Part shown: piece after piece, positions 53,925 through 63,105 of the stretch
How the letters are laid out: the number at the start of each line of letters is the position of its first letter
Numbering within the stretch: the stretch's first letter is position 1
From: Caenispirillum bisanense
GTDB lineage: Bacteria; Pseudomonadota; Alphaproteobacteria; Rhodospirillales; Rhodospirillaceae
Direction: 5' to 3'
Assembly (NCBI RefSeq): GCF_039523075.1
Contig: NZ_BAAAEP010000016.1
Coordinates: forward strand, 1 to 64,000
Length of the DNA stretch: 64,000 bases
Notes under the pieces: generated by a model
Seen by the model: the letters and a program-made list of their open reading frames with translations, nothing else
Database searches by the model: none
Told to the model about the DNA's origin: nothing
Made by a program: the position numbers and the translations under genes

Positions 53925-54938
53925 TCAGCCGACGGTAAGGAAATGCAGGCTGAACAGGCGCTGGCTGTCGGTCCAGGTCTGCGCCGGGCGGAAGCCGGCC
54001 TCGCCGGCCAGGCGGTGGAAGCCCTCCACCGTGTATTTGTAGCTGTTCTCCGTATGCACCGCCTCGCCCTCGTCGAACAGCACGGAGCGGCCGGCCAGGT
54101 GGACGCGCTGGCGGCGGCGGCTGATCAGGTGCATCTCGATGCGCGAGGCGTCCTCGTTCCAGAAGGCGTGATGGCGGAAGAAGCGCGGCTCGAAGCTGCC
54201 GCACAGGTCGCGGTTGATGCGCGACAGCAGGTTGAGGTTGAAGGCGGCGGTGAGGCCGTCGCGGTCGTTATAGGCGCGCTCCAGCGTCTCGCGGTCCTTC
54301 ACCAGATCGACGCCGATGAGCAGGGCACCCTGCGGCCCCAGGTCGTCGGCCACCGTGCGCAGGAAGCTGCGGGCCTCGTCGGGCTCGAAGTTGCCGATGG
54401 TGGAGCCGGGGAAGAAGCCGACGCGGCGGCGCTGCTGGGCGATGCCGGGCAGCGACAGCGGGCGGGTGAAGTCGGCGCACACAGCCGCCACCGGCAGGCG
54501 CGGGTAATCCTCCGCCAGGGCGGTGGCGGCATCCAGCAGATGGTCGCGGGAAATGTCCACCGCCACCAGCCCGCCGAGGCGCGGCATCGCCTCCACCAAC
54601 TGGCGCACCTTGGCGAGCGAGCCGCAGCCGAATTCCACCAGACAGGCGTCGGGGCCGATCAGGCGGGCGATCTCCGCCCGATGGGCCTTCAGGATCTGCA
54701 TCTCGGTGCGGGTGGGGTAGTATTCCGGCAGCTGGCAGATGCGGTCGAACAGGCGGGAGCCGATGGCATCGTAGAAGTACTTGGCGGGGATCGCCTTGGG
54801 CGTCGCCGACAGGCCGCGCAGCACGTCGGGGCCGAAGGTGTCGCTGTCGTGGCCGAGGTCGACGAATTCCGCCAGGCCGGGCGGCAGCGACAGCGGCGCG
54901 GCGGCTGCGGGGGTGGGCAAGGTCAGGCCGTGGTGCAT
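53925..54938 (-). CDS. egtD: L-histidine N-alpha-methyltransferase EgtD
   Basis: 337 residues starting MHHGLTLPTPAAAAPLSLPP. It trimethylates histidine to hercynine, the first step of ergothioneine synthesis. Motifs are QLPEYYPTRTEMQIL, the SAM site VEFGCGSLAKVRQLVEAM (102-119), FPGSTIGNFEPDEA and YNDRDGLTAAFNLNLLSRIN. It starts 1 bp after the egtB stop, a tight two-gene operon. Confidence 0.95.
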   Translation of the reverse strand: MHHGLTLPTPAAAAPLSLPPGLAEFVDLGHDSDTFGPDVLRGLSATPKAIPAKYFYDAIGSRLFDRICQLPEYYPTRTEMQILKAHRAEIARLIGPDACLVEFGCGSLAKVRQLVEAMPRLGGLVAVDISRDHLLDAATALAEDYPRLPVAAVCADFTRPLSLPGIAQQRRRVGFFPGSTIGNFEPDEARSFLRTVADDLGPQGALLIGVDLVKDRETLERAYNDRDGLTAAFNLNLLSRINRDLCGSFEPRFFRHHAFWNEDASRIEMHLISRRRQRVHLAGRSVLFDEGEAVHTENSYKYTVEGFHRLAGEAGFRPAQTWTDSQRLFSLHFLTVG

Positions 54939-54939
54939 T

Positions 54940-56298
54940 TCAGACGTCCTCCGCCAATCTGACGCCGCTGTAGGCCCAGCGGTCGTGGGGGTAGAAGAAG
55001 TTCCGGTAGGTTGAACGCATGTGGCCGGCCGGCGTGACACAGCTGCCGCCGCGCAGGACCATCTGGTTGCTCATGAACTTGCCGTTGTATTCGCCCAGCG
55101 TGCCGGCCGGCGGGCGATAGCCGGGGTAGGGGCGGTACGGGCTGGCCGTCCATTCCCACACGTCGCCAAAAAGCTGCAGCGGCGCCGCCGGCTCGGAGGC
55201 CGGGACGGGCGCCAGGGGCAGCAGCAGGTCGCGGTCGGGGTCGGCGAGCAGGCGGCCCTGCACCGGCACTTCGGCCGCCACCGCCTCCCACTCCTGTTCC
55301 GTCGGCAGGCGGGCGCCGGCCCAGCGGGCATAGGCGTCGGCCTCGTAGAAGCTGACATGCACCACCGGCGCCGCCGGGTCGAGCGGCCGCAGCCCGTGCA
55401 GGCCGAACTGGCGCCAGCCGGCGGGATCATCGGCGGCGGTGGCGTCATCGGCGGTGCGGCGCCAGTAGGCGGGGCTGCGCCAGCCCTCGCGCTGCACTGT
55501 CGCCCAGCCGTCCATCAGCCACAGGTCGGGGCGGTCGTAGCCGCCGTCGGCCATGAAGGCGAGCCAGTCCCCGACGGTGACGCAGCGGGAGGCCAGCCGG
55601 AAGGGCGGCAGCAGCACCTCGTGGCGCGGCCCCTCGTTGTCGAAGGCGAAGCCGGCGGACGGGTCGTGGCCGATGGCGACGATGCCGCCGGGGTGGTGGT
55701 GCCAGTCCAGGGGCGCTGCCGCTGACGGACTGCCGTCGCCGCCGCCGGCGGGCGGGTGGCGGTAGACGGGGGCGGTGGGATTGGCGGCGAAGAGGTCCAG
55801 GATATCCATCAGGATGAGTTCCTGGTGCTGCTGCTCGTGCGCCAGCCCGATGTCGAGCAGCGGCGCCACCGTCGCCCAGGTGGCGGCATCGGCGCGCAGG
55901 ATCAGCGCCTCCATGGCCTCGTCCACCGCCTTGCGCCAGGCGATCACCTCGGCCAGCGGCGGGCGGGTCAGCAGGCCGCGCTGCGGCCGCGGATGACGCG
56001 GCCCGGCCCCTTCATAATAGCTGTTGAACAGCAGCGGGAAGGCAGGGCGGAACGGCGGCCGGTCGGGGCTGACGGCGCGCAGGATGAAGGTTTCGAAGAA
56101 CCAGGTGACATGGGCCAGGTGCCACTTGGTGGGGCTGCACTCGGGCCGCGACTGTACCTGCATGTCTTCCGGCGACAGCGGCGCCGCCAGCCGTTCGGTG
56201 GCGCGGCGGATGCTGCGGTAGCGGGTGCGGGCCCTGTCGCGGTCGCCGGCGGCCAACGGCGCAAGGGCGGCGTCGGCGTCGCAGCGGGCTTCCGGCAT
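54940..56298 (-). CDS. egtB: Hercynine oxygenase EgtB (ergothioneine biosynthesis)
   Basis: 452 residues. The N-terminal DinB-like domain has HEQQHQE (H154, H158, E160) and the earlier WHLAHVTWF, giving the iron triad. The C-terminal sulfatase-modifying/FGE-type domain has GARLPTEQEWEAVAAE, LFGDVWEWTASPYRPYPGY and VLRGGSCVTPAGHMRSTYRN. EgtB joins hercynine to a thiol donor with oxygen. egtA, egtC and egtE are not in the window, so donor and lyase may be supplied elsewhere. Confidence 0.95.
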   Translation of the reverse strand: MPEARCDADAALAPLAAGDRDRARTRYRSIRRATERLAAPLSPEDMQVQSRPECSPTKWHLAHVTWFFETFILRAVSPDRPPFRPAFPLLFNSYYEGAGPRHPRPQRGLLTRPPLAEVIAWRKAVDEAMEALILRADAATWATVAPLLDIGLAHEQQHQELILMDILDLFAANPTAPVYRHPPAGGGDGSPSAAAPLDWHHHPGGIVAIGHDPSAGFAFDNEGPRHEVLLPPFRLASRCVTVGDWLAFMADGGYDRPDLWLMDGWATVQREGWRSPAYWRRTADDATAADDPAGWRQFGLHGLRPLDPAAPVVHVSFYEADAYARWAGARLPTEQEWEAVAAEVPVQGRLLADPDRDLLLPLAPVPASEPAAPLQLFGDVWEWTASPYRPYPGYRPPAGTLGEYNGKFMSNQMVLRGGSCVTPAGHMRSTYRNFFYPHDRWAYSGVRLAEDV

Positions 56299-56380
56299 GC
56301 GTGAGTGTCCCCGGTTGGTGAAGCAGTCGCTTCTTCAACGCAGGGAGGAAGCCGCCGTTGCGTCGGCGGCAGCCGCGCCC

Positions 56381-56414
56381 GCCGCCCTCAGCCGGAAGAC
56401 CGGCCGGGGGCGGC
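56381..56414 (-). terminator. Hairpin after the LuxR-type regulator
   Basis: GCCGCCC and GGGCGGC arms with an inner CCGG/CCGG pair, 17 bp after the regulator stop. No T-run, so moderate support only. Confidence 0.4.
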
Positions 56415-56430
56415 GCGGCGGCGTTTACGA

Positions 56431-57132
56431 TCAGGCGGTCGCCAGGCGGTCCTGCAGCGGCTCGCCGTCGGTCTTCAGGCTGGTCAGGCCGAGGCGCGAG
56501 GCCGCCACCACGGCGCCGGTGCGGTTGCTGACGTTCAGCGCCTTCAGGATGGCGGTGACGTGCAGCTTCACCGTGCCTTCCGACAGGTTGAGGATGCGGG
56601 CGATTTCCTTGTTGGACTTGCCCTGGCCGAGCAGCGCCAGCACCTCGCGCTGGTGCGGCGTCAGCGGCGCGGCATCCAGCGACAGGTCGGCATGCACCGG
56701 CTCGGCATTGCGGCCGACAACGGCGCTTTCGTCGATCAGCGCCGGCGGCAGGTAGACGCCGCCCGACATCACCAGCCGCAGGGCCGACAGCATGACCTTG
56801 CTGGAGCTGGTCTTCGGGATGAAGCCGGCGGCGCCGAGGCGCACCGCCTCCAGCACCAGGCGACGTTCTTCCGAGGCCGACAGGATCACCACCGGCACCT
56901 TCGGCAGCCGGCGCTTGACGGCGCCCAGGCCCTCGTTCCACGGCATGCCGGGCATGACGAGGTCGAGAAGCACCAGATCCAGCCCGTCTTCGCGGTTGGC
57001 GATCTCCAGGGTCTGGTCATAGCTCGACGCCTCGATGACCTGCAGGTCGGGGCCGAGTTCTCCCAGCACCAGACGCAGGCCGTCCCGGAACAGTTCGTGG
57101 TCGTCCGCGATCAATATCTTCAAGCTGCTCAC
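56431..57132 (-). CDS. NarL/LuxR-type response regulator
   Basis: 233 residues. The receiver domain has D10-D11, phospho-acceptor D57 in LVLLDLVMPG and K107 in FIPKTSS. The LuxR helix-turn-helix is LTPHQREVLALLGQGKSNKE to IARILNLSEGTVKLHVTAIL, residues about 155-200. No kinase gene is adjacent. It diverges from the SpoIIE-type phosphatase cassette across a 283-bp AT-richer region and may control it. Confidence 0.9.
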   Translation of the reverse strand: MSSLKILIADDHELFRDGLRLVLGELGPDLQVIEASSYDQTLEIANREDGLDLVLLDLVMPGMPWNEGLGAVKRRLPKVPVVILSASEERRLVLEAVRLGAAGFIPKTSSSKVMLSALRLVMSGGVYLPPALIDESAVVGRNAEPVHADLSLDAAPLTPHQREVLALLGQGKSNKEIARILNLSEGTVKLHVTAILKALNVSNRTGAVVAASRLGLTSLKTDGEPLQDRLATA

Positions 57133-57415
57133 CCCTCACCTATCCTGCCGCCCTGCGGAGCCTGTCTGGAGCCGTGCGCCCCGGTTGCCGCGCCCCTCTC
57201 GCGGTTCCCGTCACGGTTCCCTCGCTCCACCGGAGGGCATATACGCCCGCTACACCTTTGGACGGTACTACCCTACGCCATTCCGTACAAGATTACGACG
57301 CACAATCGGCGGCTGTATCGGCATTTCATGATAATGACGGAGTTGCCAGCGCCCCCGGCGGCCCCTTACCCAGGCGGCTAGTGACAGCGCCGGTGCCGCA
57401 CCCCATCATGGGGAG

Positions 57416-58765
57416 ATGACGACCGATTCTTCCTCTTCCCCGGCCGGGTCCGGCCGCGCCGCCCCGGCCCGCGGCGACCTGATGGCGAGCGACCGCGAGG
57501 TCTTCGCCAGCCACATGGCGCTGATCGCCGAGATGACGCGGGAATTTTCCTCCTCCCGCGACAGCCAGACGGTCAGCCGCCACGGTCTGGCCCGCATCAC
57601 CACCTTCCTGGGGGCGGAGGCATCGTCGCTGTTCCTGCTCGACGAGGAGGGGCACGACCTGGTGTGCGTCGCCTGCTTCGGCCCGGTGGACGTCACCGGC
57701 ATGCGGCTGCCGCTGCGCAAGGGCATCGTCGGCCGGGCGGTGGTGCTCAACCAGACCCAGATGGTGCGCGACGCCGGCCGCGACCCCGACTTCGGCGGTC
57801 AGGAGGTGACGGAACGCACCGGCTTCGTCACCCGCTCGGTGCTGGTGGCGCCGCTGTCGCTGGGGTCGGAGCGGCTGGGCGCCATCGAGATCATCAACAA
57901 GGCCTCCGGCGACGGCCTGTTCGACGACCACGACCGCACCCTGCTGGAGGTGCTGGCCGGCTCGGCGGCGCTCGCCATCGACAACTTCCGCCTCACCCAG
58001 CGGCTGATGGAGCAGGAACGCGGCCGTCATGAACTGGCCCTGGCGGCGGAAATCCAGCGCGGCCTGCTGCCGCGCGAGGCGCCGGCGGATTTTCCGGTCC
58101 ACGGCGTCAACGTGCCGGCCCGGCTGGTGTCGGGCGATTTCTTCGACATCGTGGAGGAACGGCCGGGCGATCGCATCTGGTTCGCCCTCGGGGACGTTAG
58201 CGGCAAGGGAATGAACGCCGCCATCCTGATGACCAAAACCGCCAGCCTGTTCCGCTGCCTGTCGAAAACCATCGCCAGCCCCGGCCGCCTGCTCGCCGCC
58301 ATCAACGCGGAACTGTGCGAGACGGGCAGCCACGGCATGTTCGTGACCATGGTGGCCGGCTTCTACGACACCTGGAGCGGCCGGCTGCGGCTGGCCAATG
58401 CCGGGCACGAGCCGCCGCTGTTCCTGCCCGCCGGGTCGGACAGCTTCATCGCCGTGCCGGCGCTGGCGCCGCCGCTTGGCATCGCGCCCGATCTGGTGGG
58501 GGCGGAGGGCTATCCCGAGCATGACCTGGCGCTGGAGGACGGCAGCGCCCTCTACATCTTCACCGACGGCCTGACGGAAGCCTACGTGGCGGCCGAGGGC
58601 AACGAGTCGCTGGGGGTGGAGGGGGCGGAACGCATGATCCTCGACCTGCGCGCCCTGCCGGCGCCGGAGCGGCTGGCGGCCATGCTGGACCGCGTGCGCC
58701 GCCCCGACCGGCCGCTGCGCGACGACGTCACCCTGCTGGTGGTGGAACGGGGGGCGGCGTCATGA
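57416..58765 (+). CDS. SpoIIE/RsbU-type PP2C phosphatase with GAF domain
   Basis: 449 residues. A GAF domain (about 40-205) has ITTFLGAEASSLFLLDEEGH and LGAIEIINKASGDGLFDDHD. The PP2C domain has AAEIQRGLLPREAP, the metal-binding SGDFFDIVEE (about 240), GDVSGKGMNAAI (about 259) and a final RDDVTLLVVERG. Such proteins dephosphorylate STAS antagonists in partner-switching systems. Its stop overlaps the next start (ATGA), and the STAS gene lies just beyond, so the three proteins likely act together. Confidence 0.93.
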   Translation: MTTDSSSSPAGSGRAAPARGDLMASDREVFASHMALIAEMTREFSSSRDSQTVSRHGLARITTFLGAEASSLFLLDEEGHDLVCVACFGPVDVTGMRLPLRKGIVGRAVVLNQTQMVRDAGRDPDFGGQEVTERTGFVTRSVLVAPLSLGSERLGAIEIINKASGDGLFDDHDRTLLEVLAGSAALAIDNFRLTQRLMEQERGRHELALAAEIQRGLLPREAPADFPVHGVNVPARLVSGDFFDIVEERPGDRIWFALGDVSGKGMNAAILMTKTASLFRCLSKTIASPGRLLAAINAELCETGSHGMFVTMVAGFYDTWSGRLRLANAGHEPPLFLPAGSDSFIAVPALAPPLGIAPDLVGAEGYPEHDLALEDGSALYIFTDGLTEAYVAAEGNESLGVEGAERMILDLRALPAPERLAAMLDRVRRPDRPLRDDVTLLVVERGAAS

Positions 58766-59217
58766 TGGCCTCCGTGCTGCCCGATCCCACCCTGCTTGCC
58801 CACCTGCGGGTGGCGGCGACTCCGGCCTCCTTGCGCATGATCCGCCGGGTGGTGCGCGAGGCGGCGCTGCTGGCCGGCGCCCCGGAACCCTGGGCCGACG
58901 ACCTGATGCTGGCGGTGGACGAAGCCTGCCAGAACGTGGTCCGCCATGCCTATGCCGGGCAGCCCGGCGACCTGTGCATCACCCTGTCGCGCACCCCCGA
59001 CGGCGACGGAGTCGCCGTTGAAATCCTTGATTTCGCCCCTACCGTAGACCCTTCGCAGGTCCGCGGACGCGATCTTGACGACGTGCGTCCGGGCGGGCTG
59101 GGCGTTCATCTCATCGAGGCCTTGTGCGAAGAGGCGGGGTTCGCCGCCGCGCCGGAGGGGGCAGGCAACCTCTTCCGCATGGTGAAGCGCTTTGCCAATG
59201 CCGCGCCGCAACGGTAG
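58762..59217 (+). CDS. RsbW/SpoIIAB-like serine kinase (anti-sigma factor type)
   Basis: 151 residues with a GHKL ATPase fold. The N box is VDEACQNVVRHAY (E54, N58), followed by VEILDFAPTVDP in place of a standard G1 box and RPGGLGVHLIEAL as the G2 box. These kinases phosphorylate a STAS antagonist and sequester a partner, often a sigma factor. The G1 box is atypical (DFAPTVD, lacking the usual Gly), which bears on ATP binding. It overlaps the phosphatase gene. Confidence 0.85.
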   Translation: MMASVLPDPTLLAHLRVAATPASLRMIRRVVREAALLAGAPEPWADDLMLAVDEACQNVVRHAYAGQPGDLCITLSRTPDGDGVAVEILDFAPTVDPSQVRGRDLDDVRPGGLGVHLIEALCEEAGFAAAPEGAGNLFRMVKRFANAAPQR

Positions 59218-59260
59218 AACCATCGGGAGGTCGCATGAGGATCAAAGGGGGTAGGGCACG

Positions 59261-59590
59261 ATGACGGTCGACATCTCCACCCGCGGCAATGCCGCCGTCG
59301 CCCACCTGTCGGGCGAGGTGGACCTGGAGCGGTCGCCGGGGGTGCGGCGGGCGCTGCTGGACGCGCTCGGCCGCCGGATGCCGCTGGTGGTGGACCTGTC
59401 GCAGGTGTCCTACATCGACAGCTCGGGCATCGCCAGCCTGGTGGAGGCCTACCAGACCGCCCGCAAGCAGAGCACGCCCTTCATCCTGTGCGCCGTCTCC
59501 GCCGCCGCCCTGCGGGTGATGCAGCTGGCGCGGCTGGACAAGGTGTTCGACATCCGCCCCACCCTGGACGACGCGCTGGCGGCGGTCTGA
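59261..59590 (+). CDS. STAS-domain protein (anti-sigma antagonist or MlaB-like)
   Basis: 109 residues forming a single STAS domain. The phosphorylation-site region is VSYIDSSGIASLVEA (S54-S55). Upstream genes encode a PP2C phosphatase and a RsbW-like kinase, which suggests a partner-switching antagonist. Yet its stop is directly followed by the mlaE start with no gap, and in E. coli MlaB is a STAS protein of the Mla complex. One protein may serve either system or both. Confidence 0.85.
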   Translation: MTVDISTRGNAAVAHLSGEVDLERSPGVRRALLDALGRRMPLVVDLSQVSYIDSSGIASLVEAYQTARKQSTPFILCAVSAAALRVMQLARLDKVFDIRPTLDDALAAV

Positions 59591-60394
59591 ATGGCGCAGG
59601 CGAAGGCCATATCCTTCCTCGACCGCATGGGTCGCGCCGCCGTTGCGGCGGTGGCGGAGCTGGGCTTCGCCGCCGTGCTGCTGGGCCAGGCGCTGCTGTG
59701 GACGGTGATCGGCCGCGCCCGCCGCCAGCCGGTGCGGCTGTCGGCGGTGGTGAAGGAAGCCATGGACATCGGCATCCGCGCCCTGCCCATCGTCACCATC
59801 ATGTCCGGCACCATCGGCATCATGCTGGCCATCCAGGGGATCTACAGCCTGCGCATCTTCGGCGCCGAGAGCAAGGTGACGCTCGGCGTGGCGCTGTCCA
59901 TCGTGCGCGAGTTCGGGCCGCTGATCACCGGCATCCTGGTCGCCGGGCGGTCGGGCTCGGCCCTGGCGGCGCGGCTCGGCACCATGAAGATCAGCCAGGA
60001 GATCGACGCCCTGACGGTCATGGGCATCAACCCGGTGCGTTTCCTGGTGGCGCCGCCGCTGCTGGCGGCGCTGGTGATGATCCCGGCGTTGACCTTCTAC
60101 GCCGACCTGATCGGGCTGCTGGCCGCCGGCCTCTACATCTCGGCGGAGCTGGGGCAGACCCTGTCGGCCTACTGGCTGGACGCCATTGAATCGATCACCG
60201 CCAACGACCTGCTGCACGGCCTGGGCAAGAGCGTGCTGTTCGCGGTGCTGATCGTGCTGGTGGGCGTCATCAACGGCCTGTCGGTGTCCGGCGGGGCGGA
60301 AGGGGTCGGCCGCATGACCACGCGGTCGGTGGTGCACGCCATCTCGGCGATCATCATCACCGACATGCTGTTCGTCTTCGTGACCACGCGCTGA
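59591..60394 (+). CDS. mlaE: MlaE-type ABC permease
   Basis: 267 residues with about five membrane helices. Family segments are IGIRALPIVTIMSGTIGIML, REFGPLITGILVAGRSGSAL and GTMKISQEIDALTVMGINPV. MlaE forms the permease of a lipid transporter between inner and outer membranes. It abuts the STAS gene and is followed by the ATPase after 22 bp. Confidence 0.93.
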   Translation: MAQAKAISFLDRMGRAAVAAVAELGFAAVLLGQALLWTVIGRARRQPVRLSAVVKEAMDIGIRALPIVTIMSGTIGIMLAIQGIYSLRIFGAESKVTLGVALSIVREFGPLITGILVAGRSGSALAARLGTMKISQEIDALTVMGINPVRFLVAPPLLAALVMIPALTFYADLIGLLAAGLYISAELGQTLSAYWLDAIESITANDLLHGLGKSVLFAVLIVLVGVINGLSVSGGAEGVGRMTTRSVVHAISAIIITDMLFVFVTTR

Positions 60395-60416
60395 CCGCGG
60401 CAAGGAGACGACCAGC

Positions 60417-61283
60417 ATGGCCCGCACCGCCGCCGCCGCCGACCGCCGCCCGCCCACCGCCGCCGAGCTGGAGGGCATCCCGCTCGACGAGCGGGAGGAC
60501 GTGATCGAGGTGGAAAACCTGGTCACCCACTTCGGCGAGCGCAAGATCCTGAAGGACGTCACCCTGTCGGTGCGGCAGGGGGAGATCCTGGTCATCATGG
60601 GCGGCTCCGGCTCCGGCAAGTCGACGCTGCTCAACCATCTGCTCGGGCTGCTGAAGCCGACCTCGGGCACCATCCGCATCCTCGGCAAGGACATCACCCG
60701 CATCAGCGAGCGCGAGTTCACCGAGATCCGCAAGAAGCTGGGCGTGGCCTTTCAGGGCGGGGCGCTGTTCAGCTCCATGAACCTGATCGAGAACATCATG
60801 CTGCCGCTGTTCGAGCACACCGACCTTGACCGCTCGACCATGGAAATCATGGCGCGCATGAAGATGGAGGTGGTGTCGCTGTCGGGGTTCGAGAAGCTGA
60901 TGCCGGCGGAACTGTCGGGCGGCATGATCAAGCGCGCGGCGCTTGCCCGCGCCATCGTCATGGACCCGCGCATCCTGTTCTGCGACGAGCCCTCGGCCGG
61001 CCTCGACCCGGTGGTGGCCTCGGCCATCGACGACCTGATCCTGTCCCTGCGCGCCGCCACCGGCATGTCGGTGGTGGTGGTGACCCACGAACTGGACAGC
61101 GCCTTCAAGATCGCCGACCGCATCTGCGTGCTCGACAAGGGGGCGGTGCTGACCATCGCCCCGGTCGACGAGGTGAAGGCCAACCCCGACCACCGCATCC
61201 AGAACCTGCTGAACCGCCGCACCGAAGAGGAGGTGCTCGATCCCGAGGAGTACCTGCGGCGCCTGACCGGAGAGACGTCATGA
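60417..61283 (+). CDS. mlaF: MlaF-type ABC ATPase
   Basis: 288 residues. Walker A is GGSGSGKST (62-70), signature ELSGGMIKRAALARAIVMDP, Walker B ILFCDEPSAGLDPVVASAID and switch VVTHELDSAFKIADR. It powers the MlaE permease. A short N-terminal extension precedes the fold. Its stop is followed by mlaD after 28 bp. Confidence 0.94.
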   Translation: MARTAAAADRRPPTAAELEGIPLDEREDVIEVENLVTHFGERKILKDVTLSVRQGEILVIMGGSGSGKSTLLNHLLGLLKPTSGTIRILGKDITRISEREFTEIRKKLGVAFQGGALFSSMNLIENIMLPLFEHTDLDRSTMEIMARMKMEVVSLSGFEKLMPAELSGGMIKRAALARAIVMDPRILFCDEPSAGLDPVVASAIDDLILSLRAATGMSVVVVTHELDSAFKIADRICVLDKGAVLTIAPVDEVKANPDHRIQNLLNRRTEEEVLDPEEYLRRLTGETS

Positions 61284-61311
61284 CGAGCCTGCGCCGCACC
61301 GGGAGCCGGAC

Positions 61312-62310
61312 ATGAGGACCAGCGGCCTCAACTACGCCATCGTCGGCGCCTTCGTGCTGGCGGCCATGGTCGGGCTGGTGGTGGCGCTGGCGCTGCTCAC
61401 CGGCCGTACCGGCGCGACCGTGCCCTACCACACCCTTTACGACAACGTGAACGGGCTGAAGTACGGCACCCAGGTGCTCTACGAGGGCTATACCATCGGC
61501 CAGGTGGAGAGCATCGCGCCGGAGCGGGAGAACGGCCGCACCCGCTTCCGGGTAGAACTGTCGGTGCGCGAGGGCTGGCCGATCCCCGAGGACAGCCGCG
61601 CCGACGTCATGGCCAGCGGCTTCCTCGGCGGCATCGTCATCAACATCGCCGGCGGCCGCAGCCCGGTGGCGCTGGACCCCGGCAGCCGCATCGCCGGCCG
61701 CGCCTCCACCAACCTGTTCGCCACCCTGCAGGACGTCGCCGGCAGCTTCCAGGACATTGCCGAGAACACCCTGGCGCCGCTCATGCGCAGCCTGAACGAG
61801 ACGGTCAACGCCATCAACCAGCCGCTGGCCGACGAAGCGCCGGAGATCCTGCGCCAGGTGCGCGCCCTGACCGAGGACATGGCCCGCCGCACGCCGGAAC
61901 TCATGGGCAATCTCACCAGCGCCGCCCGCGACCTGAACGAAAAGGTGCTGAGCGCCGAGAACATCGACAGCCTCAACGCCTCCATCCGCAACGTCGAAAG
62001 CGCCACCCGCGACATGACCACCCTGACCCAGGGCCTTTTGACCATGCGCGACAGCATCGGCGACGTCATCGCCCGCATCGACACCCTGGTGGATGACAAC
62101 AGCGGCGAGGTGAACGAGGCGCTGAAGGACCTGCGCTATACCATGGGCACCATTGCCCGCGACATCGACACCATCACCTACAACCTGGATGCCACCAGCC
62201 GCAACATGCTGGAGTTCAGCCAGTCGATCCGTCAGGACCCCAGCCTGATCCTGCGTTCGCGCGATGTGCCGGAGCGCGGGCCGGGCACCGGCGGCGGTCC
62301 CGGACGCTGA
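61312..62310 (+). CDS. mlaD: MlaD-type MCE-domain lipid-binding protein
   Basis: 332 residues. One N-terminal membrane helix (IVGAFVLAAMVGLVVALALL) anchors a periplasmic MCE domain (about 40-120) with VNGLKYGTQVLYEGYTIGQV and DVMASGFLGGIVINI. A long helical C-terminal half (about 125-310) follows, longer than in E. coli MlaD and more like PqiB/Mce tunnel-forming proteins. It shuttles phospholipid through the periplasm. Confidence 0.9.
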   Translation: MRTSGLNYAIVGAFVLAAMVGLVVALALLTGRTGATVPYHTLYDNVNGLKYGTQVLYEGYTIGQVESIAPERENGRTRFRVELSVREGWPIPEDSRADVMASGFLGGIVINIAGGRSPVALDPGSRIAGRASTNLFATLQDVAGSFQDIAENTLAPLMRSLNETVNAINQPLADEAPEILRQVRALTEDMARRTPELMGNLTSAARDLNEKVLSAENIDSLNASIRNVESATRDMTTLTQGLLTMRDSIGDVIARIDTLVDDNSGEVNEALKDLRYTMGTIARDIDTITYNLDATSRNMLEFSQSIRQDPSLILRSRDVPERGPGTGGGPGR

Positions 62311-62342
62311 TCGTGCCTGCACGCAAGGAGAGGACGCGCCCC

Positions 62343-63020
62343 ATGCCTGCCGCCCGGTTCCCGCTGCCCCGCCGTCTGGCCGCCGTTGCCGCCGCGGCCG
62401 GCCTGCTCGCCGCCTGTTCCATCGGCGAGCCGGCGCCGGCCGACCACTTCTACCGCCTGACGGTGGCGGCCCCCGCCGCGGCCGGCGCCGCGGCCGGCCC
62501 GGTGGCGGAGGGCATCGCCATGGTGCAGTCCTTCGAGGTCAGCGGCGTGCTCAACCAGCGGGCGCTGTTGTGGACCACCTCCGGCGTCGAGCTGCAGCAG
62601 TACAGCTATCACTTCTGGAGCGAGCCGCCGGCCCGCGCCCTGCAGGATGCCCTGGTGCAGGTGCTGCGCGACACCGGTGCCTTCACCGAGGTAGTGACCC
62701 CCGGCTTCCGCCAGCGCCCCGACTGGACCATCCAGGCGCGCGTCAACCGGCTGGAACTGGTGGGGCCGAGCGGCAGCGACTCCGGCGTGCAGAGCGCCCG
62801 CGTCGCCATCAGCTTCACCGTCACCGACGGCTACGGCGAGACGGTGGTGCTGACCCGCAGCTATGAGGAGGAACCGGCGGTGGGTGGCGGCTCGGTGGCG
62901 GAAGGCGCGCGGGCGCTGAGCACCGCCGTGGAAACCATCTACGGCCGCTTCCTGCAGGATCTGCGCGCCACCGCCTTCACCACCGCCACGGAACGCCCGC
63001 TCGGCCGCCCGCGGCGGTGA
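62343..63020 (+). CDS. ABC transport auxiliary lipoprotein, PqiC/LetC-like
   Basis: 225 residues with a lipobox LLAAC (C25) after a signal sequence, starting at an ATG preceded by AAGGAGAGG. The rest matches the ABC_trans_aux pattern: HFYRLTVAAPAAAG, VSGVLNQRALLWTTSGVELQ, YSYHFWSEPPARALQDALVQ and YGRFLQDLRATAF. These outer-membrane lipoproteins assist MCE transporters. It ends the operon at a strong hairpin. Confidence 0.88.
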   Translation: MPAARFPLPRRLAAVAAAAGLLAACSIGEPAPADHFYRLTVAAPAAAGAAAGPVAEGIAMVQSFEVSGVLNQRALLWTTSGVELQQYSYHFWSEPPARALQDALVQVLRDTGAFTEVVTPGFRQRPDWTIQARVNRLELVGPSGSDSGVQSARVAISFTVTDGYGETVVLTRSYEEEPAVGGGSVAEGARALSTAVETIYGRFLQDLRATAFTTATERPLGRPRR

Positions 63021-63070
63021 CCGCGGCGGCCGGGCGGGGTTGTTGCGAGGGAGAGGAAGCTGCCCCGGAG

Positions 63071-63105
63071 GCGCCCGCTCCGGGACCGACGATCGGAGCG
63101 GGCGC
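63071..63105 (+). terminator. Hairpin ending the mla operon
   Basis: GCGCCCGCTCCG and CGGAGCGGGCGC form a perfect 12-bp stem with an 11-nt loop, 50 bp after the lipoprotein stop. No T-run follows. Confidence 0.65.

Noticed and set aside
57133..57415. EcfG-type general stress promoter in front of the SpoIIE cassette
   Set aside because: GGAAC elements are present on the minus strand but no GTT-type -10 box is found at the right distance.
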